Below, piece after piece: positions 1-12,830 of a DNA stretch of 64,000 bases. A model generated the notes under the pieces. It saw only the letters and a program-made list of their open reading frames with translations. It had not been told where the DNA came from and made no database searches. The DNA is from Sindora glabra (lineage: Eukaryota; Streptophyta; Magnoliopsida; Fabales; Fabaceae), in assembly GCA_020226215.1 (NCBI GenBank), contig CM035236.1:51397057-51461056 (forward strand), read 5' to 3'. Both the position numbers and the translations under genes were made by a program. The first letter of the stretch is position 1, and the number at the start of each line of letters is the position of its first letter.

Positions 1-1
1 G

Positions 2-98
2 TTTCTGGTGAAAGTTGTTGTAGATAAAAAGGCTAAAGTTCATGGTGATTCTTGGCTACCATGTGGAACACAACATCAAATCAAGAAAAGAAGAACAA
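2..98 (+). CDS. possible 3' part of an exon, cut by the window edge
   Basis: Reading frame 2 is open for 32 codons and ends one base into a codon at a strong plant splice-donor context (ACAA|GTAAGTAT, GT at 99-100). The peptide is mixed hydrophobic then basic (V-K-V-V-V-D-K-K near the start, K-K-R-R near the end), and base composition is less AT-rich than the intron-like DNA that follows. I do not recognise the family. It could equally be a chance open frame, since only about 100 bases are visible and no acceptor or second exon was found to the right. Confidence 0.3.
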
Positions 99-3000
99 GT
101 AAGTATATTTTTCACTATAATTTAATTTATTAATTTTTTCTAACAAATTTAATATGTGTAACTAAGTATTTATATGATAAGAGATGTCTTTCATTTTTTA
201 TTATTAATTTACAATTTATTTCTGCTATGGAATAGATCATTGTTTCAAAACTATTAATGAATAGATTTAATTAACGAATACATTATATAGAGGATGATTT
301 CTAAGCATGCTAAATAAATTAACCATTGATTTTGAAAGATGCACTAAAATCATCAATCATGACAAAAACATATCAACTAGAAGAGTAACAATATCAAAAT
401 AAAAATAAAAAAGTTTTAAATATTATATCTTACATACAATTTTTAAAAAATAAATTAGGTGAAGTGATATAATTTTTTGAAAAATCATATGTTTATATTT
501 AATTTATTTTTAATTTTTTAAATTTTAAAAATAAATTAGATGAAGGTATATACAATTCTTTTAAAAAAATCTGTTTGCAAAGTATTTACATATTTTTTAC
601 CATTGAAGACCAGCATAAATGGCACATTCTTATACCTTTAAGGCTATCTAGCATAATAGAGAGAGTTCAACTCCTCCCACCCCATCTTTCCAATATCCCA
701 ACCCTTGTAAAATTAAATAATAATAATTACATATTTTTTTAATCAATATGGTAAGGCACTAAAATTATTTTAAAATGTACCGATGTTAAAAATTCAAATT
801 CAAAGACCAACTTTAAACTTAAAATTTCAAAGCCCTAAACATTAAACAATCATCTATATAGTTTTACATTTTTAAAAAATACAACCAAATCATTATTCTT
901 ATTTTAACTCACTTCTTTCTTGTAATCATTATAAACTGAATTTTATGTTATCCCAAAAATTTTAAACTTTGAAGTGATATAATAATCTTAAAAATTATTA
1001 GAATGAAATTATTTGATTATATTTATTAAAAAATAAATGATTATGATTATGATTTCAAAATTTATTACCACAGAATTTTAAAATTCTTTGAGCACTAGCC
1101 AGTTATAAGTAAAGGATTTCAATAAAACTTAATATAAGATTTAAAAATATATTTTATTTAAATTAATTAGTTAAAATAAATAAAAATTGAGAGTTCATAT
1201 CATTATTTTTTAGCAAAATATAATTAACTAATGAGTGAAAATAATTAATTTTTAAATTGTAAGCTATGAATTTTAAATCCATATCTCCTTTTAATGGAAA
1301 ATTATGGCATTAAATTACAGTTTTAATTTAATATTATTAACACAAATGGATGAACCATATTTACTTCAGCTTCCTTTGCAGGGACATATTACCCAGAAGT
1401 ATAGAATTTTCCATATTCTGGTCACAAATGCTCTTTTAAAAATAAAAAAAGAAAAAAAAACCTTACATACTCTTTTTTAAATAAATATAAGATTTTAAAT
1501 TTGATCTATTAATATAATTTTTTTTATACTATTAATAAATAAGATAGTGATAAGTCATTAAAAGTTAATAATCTTTATTAATAGTAAAAATATTTTAACA
1601 ATTTTTATCAACATACTAATACATGTGAAAAATATTTAATACTAAATTAACATTGAAAATTAATACATTTGTCAAATTTTGTATGGGAGTTGTACAAAAA
1701 ATTTAATGCTAAAGTAGCATTAAAAATTCCTTCCAATACATGAACAAATGTTAATATAAATTATTTTATACTAATAATAAAATAAATTTAAATCATGAAG
1801 ATAATAAATATAGATAATAGATTTTTTAATTTGCATGTCCAATCCAATTGAATTGGATGAATCTAAAGTAGTGAAAGTTAAAAGGATTTCATTCACTTTA
1901 TAAATGGTTTACAAAGAAGTCAAGAAGTTTTGATTCAACTAAAATTTGATATTTTTTAAAAATTTTATGTTTATCATTGTATTCAAGGCTCAATTCTTAA
2001 TCCTTACTTGCATATGTCTATTAATCTAATCACTCTTGTCATTATAAAAAATATTACAAAGAAATTTTTTGTAGTTAACTTCAAAAGGTATAATTCAAAT
2101 TAGGAACCAATTAACCAAGGCTATAACCACTGGTTAAGGAGTTTCTAATTATATTAAAAGATAAATTTTTTATACTTCTATTTAATTTATTTTTTAAAAC
2201 TTGCAAAAAGTTGAAAATAAATTAAATGGATATATATTATTTGTTTTGAAAATATTATATTTCTAGTATAGTTAAATGATTTTTAATCATTCCTCTCAAA
2301 GGATTGATCCCTTTAGCTTATCATATTTTTTACTTAAGTGTATGACCTTTTCTTTTTTATTTTCAAAGTTAGTGATTTAGGGCTTTTTAATCAAACTACT
2401 CTGTTCACTTAGATCTCCCTCTACCCACTTTTAAAATTTAAGAGACTTACCATTGTAGATAGAAAGGTTATCCACACTAACCCTATCCCTTGGAGGAGGG
2501 GGGTTACTATGTAACCAACCATAATATTTATTTCAAAGTGATCCATGTCTACAATGGCAGGGTCAATTTGCTAACCCCTTTGTTTATAGGAGTGGAATCA
2601 TCCAAGTGCTATAATTTGGCAAAAAAAAGGAATATTTTGAAAATAAACTTTTAAAGAGGATAACATAAAAATTAATTCATCCAATAAAAGCATTTTGATA
2701 GAACTGCCAGTGACTTAAAAGGTGAAAGGAATGAATTGAGGTACTAAATAGGAAATTAATTTTGGTTTATTTAGTTTTAAATAATTTTATATAAAATAAT
2801 AAATTGGGTAATTTTTTTATGAACTCATTTTATTTGGTCCAATTTATATGGATTTATTTGATTATATTAAGAAATTAATAAGTCCACAAAATTATCCAGA
2901 CTTTACTTTTTCATCATTCAAGTCCAATTCTATTTCATTTCATATTTTCTCATGTGATTTGAAAAATAACTTTGGTTATTAATCCCATTGAAATAATACT

Positions 3001-3299
3001 AAGAAAAATAACTTGTAAATAAAAAAACCCTACAATGCTTAGCGAGTTTTTAAATTAAATAAGTTTTATTATGTGTTATTAATCCCACTTATTATTAACC
3101 TCATTAATTATACTTTATCCAATGGTGAGTCAATAGGTGATTAAAAATGAAAAAGGATATTTGAAAAAAGCAACATATGCTACGTTATTATATATTATTT
3201 TATTGTGCTTGCTTGGAAAGGAGGTAATTTGGGACATTGTAAATTTGAATTTATATTACCTTAATGCTATTCATAAATTTATTTTTTAGCAATTCAAAA
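99..3299. other. AT-rich intergenic or intronic DNA, no gene seen
   Basis: Very AT-rich with stop codons in all frames. I see no convincing exon, TIR or LTR boundary. A 10-base inverted pair (CCATTGTAGA near 2452 and its complement near 2550) flanks a slightly GC-richer 100-base stretch, but no target-site duplication accompanies it. If the exon at 2-98 is real, the start of this stretch is its intron. Confidence 0.5.
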
Positions 3300-4385
3300 A
3301 ATCTAGCCTTTGCATGAAAGAGCAAAAAGCTTGCTCTTTTAGGAAAAAGTTTAGGAGAAAGAAGATCCATGACTGAGCTATCATATGAACTTTTTAGTCA
3401 ATAAAACAAACTTCTTAAACAAATCACACTAACTTAGGAATTAAACATACTTGGAGATCAAGTTATTTACATCTATAAATAGCTTCCTACACTTGAAAGA
3501 TGGAGACTTTGGACTAGGACTTGAACTTACATATCTTATTGTTAAAGCTCTTGTGCTTTATCTTTTTCTAATTTCTCCTAAAAAAATAGTGAACCTATAC
3601 TAGCATATCCATTCTTGAAAAGAGTTGAGTGATTATTGTAATATCTCCTATTGAGATTAAGATAAAGCCTACCTTGATCTCATTAAAATTCTAGTGTAGA
3701 TTATGAGAATCTTGTAAAGTTAGGTGATGATTGAAATTCTAATGTGGATCATATTGATCTTGTAAAGTTAGGCAATATTGAAATACTAGTGGAGATTAAA
3801 ATCCTAGTGAAAATTAAGTGAATCTTATAAAAATAGGTGTTGTAAGTTGAACTTAAGTGGAAGATACCACAATTAGTACTTGGTAGTTTGAAAAGAGATG
3901 AGTAAACTCAAAAGGCATTCCCTTTGGACTATCAAGTCTCTATAAAAATCTATAGTGTTATCTTTTCTTCCCTACTTTTTTTCATTTTTGAGCATTTACT
4001 TTGCATATTATTGCCTTTTATTTTTATAGTGTTTATATGTTTTGATCTTACATGTTCTACAAAATTCATATTATTGTTTCATATTGATTTCAATTTTCAT
4101 GGCTCCCTACTTGATCACATATGGTCTTTATACTTTGATTTTGCAACCTTTTTATACTTAATAATATTATTTAATATTGGTTTTTAATCTCATGTTTTTT
4201 ACTTGAAATTGATTTGAACCTTTTGGTTATTATTTAAATGTTAGAAAAGTACTTTATATATTTTTGACATAACATATTCATCATTTTTTAAAGAAGTTTT
4301 TAAAGAAGATTGATTTTGTTATTCTGACCAAAAAGGATTTAAAAAGTTAATTCACCTCCTCTTAGCTTATTTGCTTTATCACAAG
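3300..4385 (+). mobile_element. probable Ty1/copia LTR (solo or truncated)
   Basis: A TATA-type core (TCTATAAATAG, about 3472-3482) is followed by a leader-like region containing loosely repeated units (aGTTAGGTGATGATTGAAATTC-like, 3710-3800). The right end has AATTCACCTCCTCTTAG at about 4350, which matches the usual 3' end of plant SIRE/Tork-type copia LTRs; the SIRE-like LTR ending at 10473 has a matching AATTCACTCCCTCTTGG. No tRNA primer site follows, so this looks like a solo or truncated LTR. The left boundary and TSD could not be fixed. The 87-codon open frame inside is Phe/Leu/Ile-rich and not a recognisable protein. Confidence 0.5.
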
Positions 4386-5800
4386 CATCCCTTGAAGAGA
4401 AAAATCATCTATGAAAATCAAATACATAAAGTCGTGTAATTTTTTTTAAATGATTATATGAGAATTTAAACATAAAGTTGTGTAACTTTTTTTAAATGAT
4501 TATATGACCATTTTAAGTAGTCACTTGATCTTTAATTATGTTTTAATCTTAATAATTATTCAAAATTACATAAATTGTACTTGGTAACTAACAATACAAG
4601 CTTTATATTGTTAAAATCTAAGTGTAATCCATAAGTGAGCTAAAGAGAATCTTAGATTAGCTTTCATTCTTACCATCACTAAAATTGGCAAAGGTCTAAC
4701 CTCTATTTCAAAAGAATTAAATTGGAAAAAACCTATATTACTAAATATAGAAATAATAGGTTTTGGTGAGATGACTTCCCTTAGTAGTGGGCAGGGAACA
4801 AGGAAAACAATAGTGAATAAATTGAAAAAGAAACCTAAATACCAATAAGAATAAGGAATTAGTGCTTATAATCAGATTAAGTGTTGGGTAAATTATATTT
4901 CCTTAAAAATCTTATCCTTTCATAAGAATAAGGAATTAAGCAAATCGCTTTCCTTTAAAACTCATTTGACAATCAATAATAATAAAATATTTGTTGTATG
5001 TCTTATTTTGGGAAATTGAACTTGGTAAAGTATGATGACAATAATTTTGTTCTTGGCATAAATGGAAATGAAAATTGAAATAAGGAGTATAATCAAACAA
5101 TAGGATACCTAAGCTACCATGTTCATGAAAACCTATGATAATATTCATAAGTTACATGCTGACTCATTTATTAAGGCAAGCAATTTAAAGGATGCCACTA
5201 CAAGGACATTATTAGACAACATGAATTCTTTTAGCCTAAAACTCAGTATATATATAAAATTGACTAAAAAAATAAAAATTAATCTAGTAATATATGATAG
5301 ATTACTAGATTATAAATATAAATTTAATTGAGTACATCTATATTTTATTTTTCTTCATATTTTTATTTTTACATTTTCATCTTATAAAAATTTTAATTGA
5401 AATAACTACTATTATTTTCCTTTATTGTTTTCTTTTTAATTTTTCCTCTAACTCCTAATTTTTTTTTCAAAGCTCAAAAGAACTTTTCTTTGTTTTTTAT
5501 TATTTCATATGTCCAATACATTTTTTTAGGAGTAAACTTAATTATCAAGTATATTTTTTTAGGGTGGACCAAGAAAGATTATACTTCTTCTTTCAATAAA
5601 AAAGAATATAGTTAATATTATTTATTAATAAATCTAAGATTCCATATCTTTATATTATTTATTAATATTTTAATTTTTCTTAAAATTTTTAACTAAATGT
5701 GTGAATATTATGATGCATTCACTTTGTTATTATTTTAAGAATGTTCATTATCTTTGAAATGAAATATTATAATTTCATATATTTCACTAATAAATTAAGT
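4386..5800. other. AT-rich DNA, no gene seen
   Basis: Contains a short direct repeat (CATAAAGTCGTGTAATTTTTTT near 4425 and CATAAAGTTGTGTAACTTTTTT near 4470, both followed by AAATGATTATATGA). No protein family recognised. The overlapping open frames around 4936-5331 show no domain and no codon bias. Confidence 0.4.
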
Positions 5801-6369
5801 GTTCAAGGAAAGAAAGTTTTTTATTTTGATCAATATTGATACTTTTAGATTGAATCAAGACTTTTAGGTTGACTTTTTTTCCTATAAACTAAAATTTTTT
5901 TGATCAATATTAACTTCAAAATTTTCTTTGAGTGTCGACCTAAAAGAATTTGGATCCATCACTAGACTAAATCTTAAAAATGAAATTTTATAACTTTTTC
6001 TTAGACTAACTCCAAAAGAAAATTTATAACTTTTTAGTTAAAAAATTTAAAAATGAATTTTTTTACAAAATAATTAACATTGCAATGATTAAACACAAAA
6101 TTAATCAACAATACAACACATAAAATAATAAAAAATCATAAAACTAATTTATAAAAGATTAAAAAACTACCAAAATAGCATAAAATAAAGAAAACTCACC
6201 AATTAAACTGCACAGTAGCACACGATGAAGACAACAATGGTGAAAAACAACAGCGACGAGGGTGAAAGACTGGTCAGAGGCATCAATCATAAAGAGCATA
6301 ACTTGAAGGAAAAGGAAAAGGAGAAAGAGAAAGAAGAAAATGGGAGCGGGGCTAATGTCAAGCCATGAT

Positions 6370-6808
6370 ATATAATCTATGTTAGTGATAGATTAATCTG
6401 TTATTAATTAATGTTTAATGAAATGGTATAGTTTAATTAATAATGGATTTTGAAACATTCATTACTAATCTTCAAGAAAAATTTACTCCACTACTAAACA
6501 AAACTTTAAATTTTTGTCCACAAATTCGCTATTGAATTCATTAATGATTTTTTTGCTTCTATCATTAACTCTACTAGTAAATTTTACTCATAAATTTAGT
6601 GATAAATACAGCTTTTAAGTTGGAAAATTCTTGAAATCTAAAGAAATTGGTAATGAAATTACCAATAGATGATGCCACTTCCATCACTAAAATCACAACA
6701 TAAATACAATTCCTAAAGTCTCATTTAACAATGAAAATTTCATCACTAGATCTATTTCCAAAATTCCATCACTAATTTTTGTACCTAAATATTGATTTTC
6801 TTGTAGTG
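6370..6808. mobile_element. CACTA (En/Spm-like) transposon terminus with subterminal repeats
   Basis: The segment ends in TTTTCTTGTAGTG (6796-6808), the complement of the plant CACTA terminal inverted repeat CACTACAAGAAAA. Just inside are repeated subterminal motifs of the type CCATCACTAAA/CATCACTAGA, as expected for transposase binding sites. The element may begin as far left as about 5800; the less AT-rich stretch 6190-6360 could be internal sequence. I found no matching left CACTA terminus or 3-bp TSD, so it is probably truncated. The DNA directly to its right (6809 on) is chromovirus LTR, so the element seems to have landed in that LTR. Confidence 0.6.
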
Positions 6809-7275
6809 TATGAAGTTCTATAGATTTTGCTCAAATTTTACTATTCACTTGATACAATGTTCCCTTAATCTCACTTATAACCTCATATATCTCAATCAAA
6901 CCATCAAATTCATGAAAATCACATATATAGCAACAATTAGATCCATAATAAAAATCATAATTTCTCAACTTAAACACACAAGATCCATTAAAATTCCTTT
7001 ATTACCTTTAACTATTTAATATTTATCAAACAAAATGAAATTGAGCTAGACATTAAGTAGAATTTATTCATAAGTTAAGGAGGAAAGTTTGGAATAAAAT
7101 TTATTAACAAATAGAGTAAATACATATTAAGAGAAGAATTCATGGGTTAGGGTATAATATTTTTCTAAGTTTCCCTCCATAAAACCTTCAATGATTTTCT
7201 TAAAAGAATAGAATGAATTTGATAAGAAACCTTTGGAGATTAAGGAAGCTAAGAATTCATTACTATGATTGATTG
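6809..7275 (-). mobile_element. chromovirus-type LTR, left piece of a split copy
   Basis: Matches the interval about 20762-21165 of the candidate solo LTR at 17619-21681 in the same orientation: shared blocks include AATTTTACTATTCA, AATCAAACCA and CTTTTATTA-like runs in the same order. The matching sequence stops at 7275, where a plus-strand LTR begins, and resumes at about 13167. This piece therefore appears to be the left half of a minus-strand LTR interrupted by a later insertion. Confidence 0.5.
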
Positions 7276-8339
7276 TGTTGCACCTCTTAGAAAATTAAGA
7301 TTTATTTTTATTAGTATTTACATGCATATGTCAATTATTTAATTGTTGCAAATGTGTTTATGGTAAGAATTTAACTGAGATAAATGTGATTATATAATAT
7401 AAATAAAAAGAAAAAAATCACATATGAATTAAAGTAGAGTTAGAATTGAAGGTGTGCATGGAAGATATTTAGGGATGGTTTTTTTCATTTTTACCCTTCA
7501 CCCTTTCTAAAATTATCATTTTTTCCCTTATTCATTATAAAATCCCTAAGCCCCCTTCTTTTCCACATTTTGGCTAAAGATCAATATACTAAACCTATTC
7601 TTCTTTATCTTGAATTTCCATTTCTTCAACATTTAACATTAAATCATCAAGAAATCTAAGGAAATCTTCACATCTCTTGACCAATTCAAGGTAATCCTTT
7701 TAAATTCTAATTATATTATTTATAGTTTCAAAGAAAATGGGTTAAAAAATACAATTAAGGATCCAGTCTATATTGATCTAATTTGGCTATTGTTATAGAT
7801 AAATCAATAACTTTTCTAGCTTTTCTTCATCTTCTCTAACACACCAATAAGTAAATAATCTAATTTTGTAATATTTTGATTATTAGAGCTTGTTAGCCTT
7901 AAGATTTCATGTGATGAGTATTGATGATGATAAATAAATATTACAATATCATTGTATGTCTTGTGCTAAAGTGATATATTGTACAAGCTTTAATAGACAT
8001 ACTATGTAATGGTTAATGCATGTACATGATATAATGATTATACTTGTTCTTGTATATGCATGATGACAAATAGGTGTTTCAATAGCATAGCATGTCTTTA
8101 TACCGAAATGCTATAAAATCTTGAATAGACATGCTAGATTATGATTATAATAGTTATGCTTGACTATATGCTAAAAAAAAAGCTATATTATAGACAATCA
8201 TTACTCAGCATATGATTGATCAAGATATATGAAAGGATGTTTATGCATGTTCTTATGCTAATTTATTTTATATGAATCATGCATATCAATATAAGATATA
8301 TGAGATTGGACTAACTATATGGTTTGTAAAGTTTATGAA

Positions 8340-10473
8340 CTTCTATATAGGAAAGTCCAAGATTAAGAAAAGTGAGCATTAAAGCAAGGAAATGGAAGAT
8401 CATATTATGCTTAACTCTAGAACAAGGAAGAAATGCAAGAAAATAGATGTGATCCAAGAATTGAAGGTTGAGAAAATTAAAGTATTTGAAAGCTTGGAAG
8501 CATCAAGAAAAGCCAAGGAACTTGATTAGTATAGTCTTTTCATTTTAGACTTAAACTTTCTTGTGAAATAGAGTATTTCATGATAAAGAGCTTAAACATG
8601 TTTTTCATAATCTTAACTTGACTAAAATATTTTAAAAGATAGCCCACAATCATATTTTTACAAAATAGTCTACGAGGACATTTCAAAAACCATTGGGATA
8701 TAAGATCTTGATATTTTCAATATTGACATTTAGTCATTATTTTAATTATATCTCATTAAATAATTTTTATTTATTGTAAAACTTCGTCCATATGAAAATA
8801 GACTCAAAGATCTTTTCATGGACATATCATTTGCTTAAAATGATCAATATATGAAAGAGATATGATTTTGTCAAATTAAGTCTAAGAATTAATTTTCTAC
8901 AATCTGATCTTTTCTAATGTGTGCTCATTATTTTAATCATATCTTGAAAAATAAAAATGATATGAGCATGAAATTATTTTTATGTGAAAATAGACTCAAA
9001 TAGCTTTCCATGGATAGTTCATTTGCTTAAAATTACTAATATATGAAAGAGTTGTGAATTTTAAAAGTTAAGTCTCAAAATCATATTTTCATAGATTCAT
9101 TATTTTTTTATCTTTGCTCATTATTTTGAACATATCTTAAAAAATATAGTATATATGAGCATGAAACTAGTCCCATTTGAAAGTAGACTCAATTATCTTT
9201 TCAATAATAGGTCATTTTCTTAAAATAGACCTAAAATGAAGAAGTTATAACCTTTTAAAATTGAGTTTGCATTTCTGCTTGGGTGAATCGATTCACCAAT
9301 CGATTCTAGACATCCAGAGAGCACCCTAAACATCCTGAATCAATTCATCAATTGATTTTAAGTATTTTGGTGCAGGAGTAACAGCTAGTTTTCATTTCCA
9401 ACAAATCCCAAATGGCTATAATTCTCCATAAGCTTCATATATAAGCTAAGAAACATAAAATACAACTAAAAGAGAGCTTGAACTACATCTTTTAATATCA
9501 TTTTACTCCTTCTTTCATCAAATCACGAATTGAGCTCAAATTTATAAAATTCCTCTATTCTTAGTGCTTTAATTATTTCATTCACTCTTTAAGAGAGTAT
9601 ATTAAAGTTGATATTCATCTTGTATCATATTAGAATTATAAAGGGTGAGGTATCCGTTAGAGAAACATTGAAAGGGTAAGGAATCCCTTGTAAAAAGAGA
9701 TTTTGCTTAAGGAAGAGCAAGGATTGTAAGGCTTCTTCAAGTGCTAATTGAAACTTGAAGGGATAGTGGATTAATACAAGTTTGGAGAGCTTGGAGAGTG
9801 GATGTACACCTTGGTGAGGATATCCAAGGGAGGAACCACTATAAATCCTTGTATTTAATCTCTCTATCCTTACTCTTTATTCTTCTCCACCTTGCTTTGT
9901 TTTTCTTACTGCATTGCTCTATTTTGCTACTGTCATTTGTTGAATATATTGTCCTTGAATGCTCATGTTAATGCTTAGATAATTAGATGCTTAAAAGAGT
10001 TGCATATCTATGCATATGCTTCTTGATTATTTTGTTTATGCATAGTTGATGAAATTGTTAAATGAATTATGCTTCAATATTGATCTTATTGGTTCAATAA
10101 TTAAATAGTGAAAGAGAAGTTAAATTTATGCTTTGGATTCTTAATTCTTATCTATGCATAATTGAATGAGTTGCTTTGCACAAGTGTATTGAATGGTTAT
10201 ATATTATGTGCAAACTTCTCTATTAGATTATCTTGGATTGATTTCTTGATGATTTATTTGTGCATAGTGGAATAAGTAAATTTGCACTAGTTATTTGAAT
10301 TATCATATCTTGAGTGCAAATATATTCATAAGGCTTTCTTGGAATTGATTGCATTAAGATTATTCTCATAGCTTCCCAAAATCAAAAGACTTTCAAAAAG
10401 AGTTTCAAAAATGATAAAAGTTTTAAAAATACCTAATTCACTCCCTCTTGGGTGTAGGTTACCAAGGCCAACA
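8340..10473 (+). mobile_element. SIRE/Maximus-like Ty1/copia 5' LTR
   Basis: The right end is fixed by the primer binding site directly after it; the LTR ends ...GGCCAACA at 10473. It has a TATA-type core (CATATATAAGCTAAG, about 9429-9443), a leader region with the AAGGGTGAGG/AAGGGTAAGGAATCCCTTG pattern, and CTTGTATTTAATCTCTCTATCC near 9858, as seen in SIRE/Maximus LTRs. Three diverged tandem subrepeats start at about 8734, 8935 and 9118. A palindromic AATCGATTC block lies at 9285-9355. The left boundary is uncertain (about 8340 or earlier). Confidence 0.6.
8734..9290 (+). repeat. three tandem subrepeats of about 185-200 bp within the SIRE-like LTR
   Basis: Units start with TCATTATTTTRAWYATATCT at about 8734, 8935 and 9118. 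Each continues through 'ATATGAGCATGAAA...', 'GAAARTAGACTCAA...', 'TTCATTTGCTTAAAAT' and 'AAAGTTAAGTCTC'-like blocks in the same order. The copies are clearly diverged, so the array is old. Confidence 0.7.
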
Positions 10474-10475
10474 AT

Positions 10476-10487
10476 TGGTATCAAAGC
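10476..10487 (+). other. retrotransposon primer binding site (initiator tRNA-Met)
   Basis: TGGTATCAAAGC differs by one base from TGGTATCAGAGC, the standard complement of the plant initiator tRNA-Met 3' end used by Ty1/copia and many Ty3 elements. It starts two bases after the LTR end, the usual spacing, and lies about 45 bases before the gag ATG. Confidence 0.8.
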
Positions 10488-10530
10488 TATGAGCTCTTGT
10501 TTAAAGGACTTAACCGTCTCAAGAGGATCT

Positions 10531-11775
10531 ATGGCAACCTTTAATGGCAACTCTTTGAAAGAGAATTTTGATACTCTAAATGCTCAATTGTTTGAATATG
10601 TTGATATTTCTAAACCTCCATAATTTGATGGTTCATATTTTAAAGTTTGGAAAGGAAAAATGGAATGTTATCTAGAAGCCTTTGATTTTGATGCATGGGA
10701 AATCATTGAGAATGGTTTTACCTTAAAACCAAGAAATGATTGGGATGATGATTATAAAAAGAAGTTTACTCTAAACATCCAAGTTATGAAAATTTTGCTT
10801 AGTAGTTTAAATAATAATGCTTATGCTAAAGTGTCTAAAGGTTTTAATGTTAAGGAAATTTGGGACACTCTTAGTACTTATTATCTTGATGACCATATTT
10901 CTATTAATGAGTGTGTTTATGTTGAGCAAGAAAAAGAAAAAAGACAAGGGAAGGTTATCTCTAAGGAAACTCTTTGAGAGGATGTGCAAGTATGTGAAAT
11001 ATGTTCAACACCTCTTGATGAAGAATTTAAGGATGAAAGAAAGGATAGTTCCAATGATGAACAAATTGAGCTTCAAATGAAAAATTCATACTTTATGGAT
11101 TAAAAAGACTTAGACGTATATAATTCTAATTCTAATCTAATCCTTATGATAATGACTTATGTGCTCTTAATGAATTGGATGATGATAGGATTTCTATAGA
11201 ACTTGATTGTTCAACTTCTTGTGACTTTGAAATTAAGAATAATTTATCCAAGAAGGAAGTTGAACACTTAACTTGTGCACTTTCCAAGTCTTCAAGTGAT
11301 GATATAGATTTTACTTTTGGAAAGTTAACAAAATCTCTTGGCAAGTTTGAATCAAAGTGTAATTTTTATAAAAAGCTAAGGTTTTCTAAGTATGTTTTAC
11401 ATGAAAAATAAAATTCTAGTAAGAATTATATTATTTGCAATTATTGTGATTATGAAGGTCATATTTCCAACTTGTATCCAATTAGGATGAAATTTTATGT
11501 GAAAAAGAAAGGAATTTGGGTTCCTGAGGTGTCTAAATGCTTGAATACTAATACTCAAGGACCTAAAATGAAATGGGTACCAAAATGTCCTCCTAGGAAA
11601 TTATTTATGCAGAAAAATTCTTACAAGGGTAGACTATTTGGTGAAGAAAAGAAAAAGTTTTCAAGAAGAACTCCTCTAAAGCAAATAGATAGAAAAAGAA
11701 GGGTTGACATGGCTAAAGCTTCTCAAACACACAATGGTGCTATTTACTGTAAGCCAACACTCAATTACAATATTT
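10531..11775 (+). pseudogene. gag: decayed SIRE/Maximus-like copia gag
   Basis: From the ATG at 10531 the translation runs into a UBN2-type copia gag: F-D-G-S-Y-F-K-V-W-K-G-K-M-E-C-Y-L, then the acidic D-W-D-D-D-Y-K-K-K-F segment and E-I-W-D-T-L. In-frame stops break it (TAA at 10622, TGA at 10975 and others), with frame shifts further on. A CCHC-type zinc knuckle is visible at about 11436-11478 (C-x2-C-x4-H), but its last Cys is replaced by Tyr. After it comes the SIRE-typical G-I-W-V-P and K-W-V-P-K linker (about 11511-11595). No protease, integrase or reverse transcriptase follows; the element breaks off at about 11780-11880. It is not functional. Confidence 0.85.
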
Positions 11776-11879
11776 AGATATCACAGTCAAGCACTTCCCT
11801 TAAAGCTCATTATTGTAAGCCAACACTTAATTACAATAATCGAGTATGACTTAAGAGTTGTTACTGAAAGGTCCATAGT

Positions 11880-12830
11880 CAAGTATTACAACAACCTATA
11901 GCCTCTAAACACTTGCATTCAAATAATGTATTTGAATATGCCCAAGGGAGTCATAACCTAGGAGCTATACTTGAATACCATATTAAATTATCTCAAATTT
12001 AATAATTTATGAATGAGTATACTCGTATATGTTATTCAAAAATGATCTTTAGGTTTTATCTCTAGAACCATATATTTGAGTATATACTTGAATACTCTCC
12101 TTAGGATTTTCAAATTTGATATAATTATTAATATACTATGATAAGATAAGTTGTATACATTGTAAACTTACTTGATTAACTCCTAAAAGTGAATTGATGT
12201 GTAAGATTAATGATGAAATCTCATTTGGGATAAGATATGGTATGAAATGTGATTAGGAAGGTGATTTAATGGAAATATGAAATAACATTGAATTTTAGAA
12301 AATCATTTATGAAAAGATAAGGTCAACTTTAGAAGAATAAGGTCGGGTTTATGAATAAATAAGATTGACCAAGAGGCACTAGAAAATTTAAATACTTTCT
12401 TTATCATTTGATATTCATATTTAATAATTCTCACTACTATGTTTATGATATCTATTTGAGTAAAAATTATTATGAATGGAAAAAGGGGTATAAAGATAAG
12501 TATATTTTAATGGTTGTGTTTTATTTTAATAAGTAGATTATTCATTTACTATTAGATATCTAAATACTATTATAATATTTGTGAGGTTATTAGTGTATGG
12601 TTGTTAATTGTATTTTAAATTCTCTTGATTATAAAATTACAAAATTTAACAACCATAATAACTAAACCTTACATTTTGTATGATACATTTATTTCCTAAA
12701 ACAAATAGATTATCTATTAATTAACTTTTCCTTAAAAAAAATATAGAAAACTCTTTAATCTTTCTTTGTATAAAGTATTTAGTAGCACAATTGCTAAACT
12801 TTAGTTATTTTTGGATAAGTTCTATTACTC
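11880..12830 (+). mobile_element. continuation of the plus-strand chromovirus LTR after the copia insert
   Basis: No protein signal. The segment contains GTGATTAGGAAGGTGATTTAA and a GATAAGGT...AAGATTGACCAAGAGGCACTAGAA block (12316-12390) that parallels 36707-36782 of the LTR at 34986-37605. It is therefore LTR sequence, not gene sequence. The exact rejoining point with the part left of the copia insert is not resolved. Confidence 0.4.

Noticed and set aside
3924..4187. 87-codon Phe/Leu/Ile-rich frame
   Set aside because: It lies inside a probable LTR; the composition follows T-richness rather than a membrane protein family.
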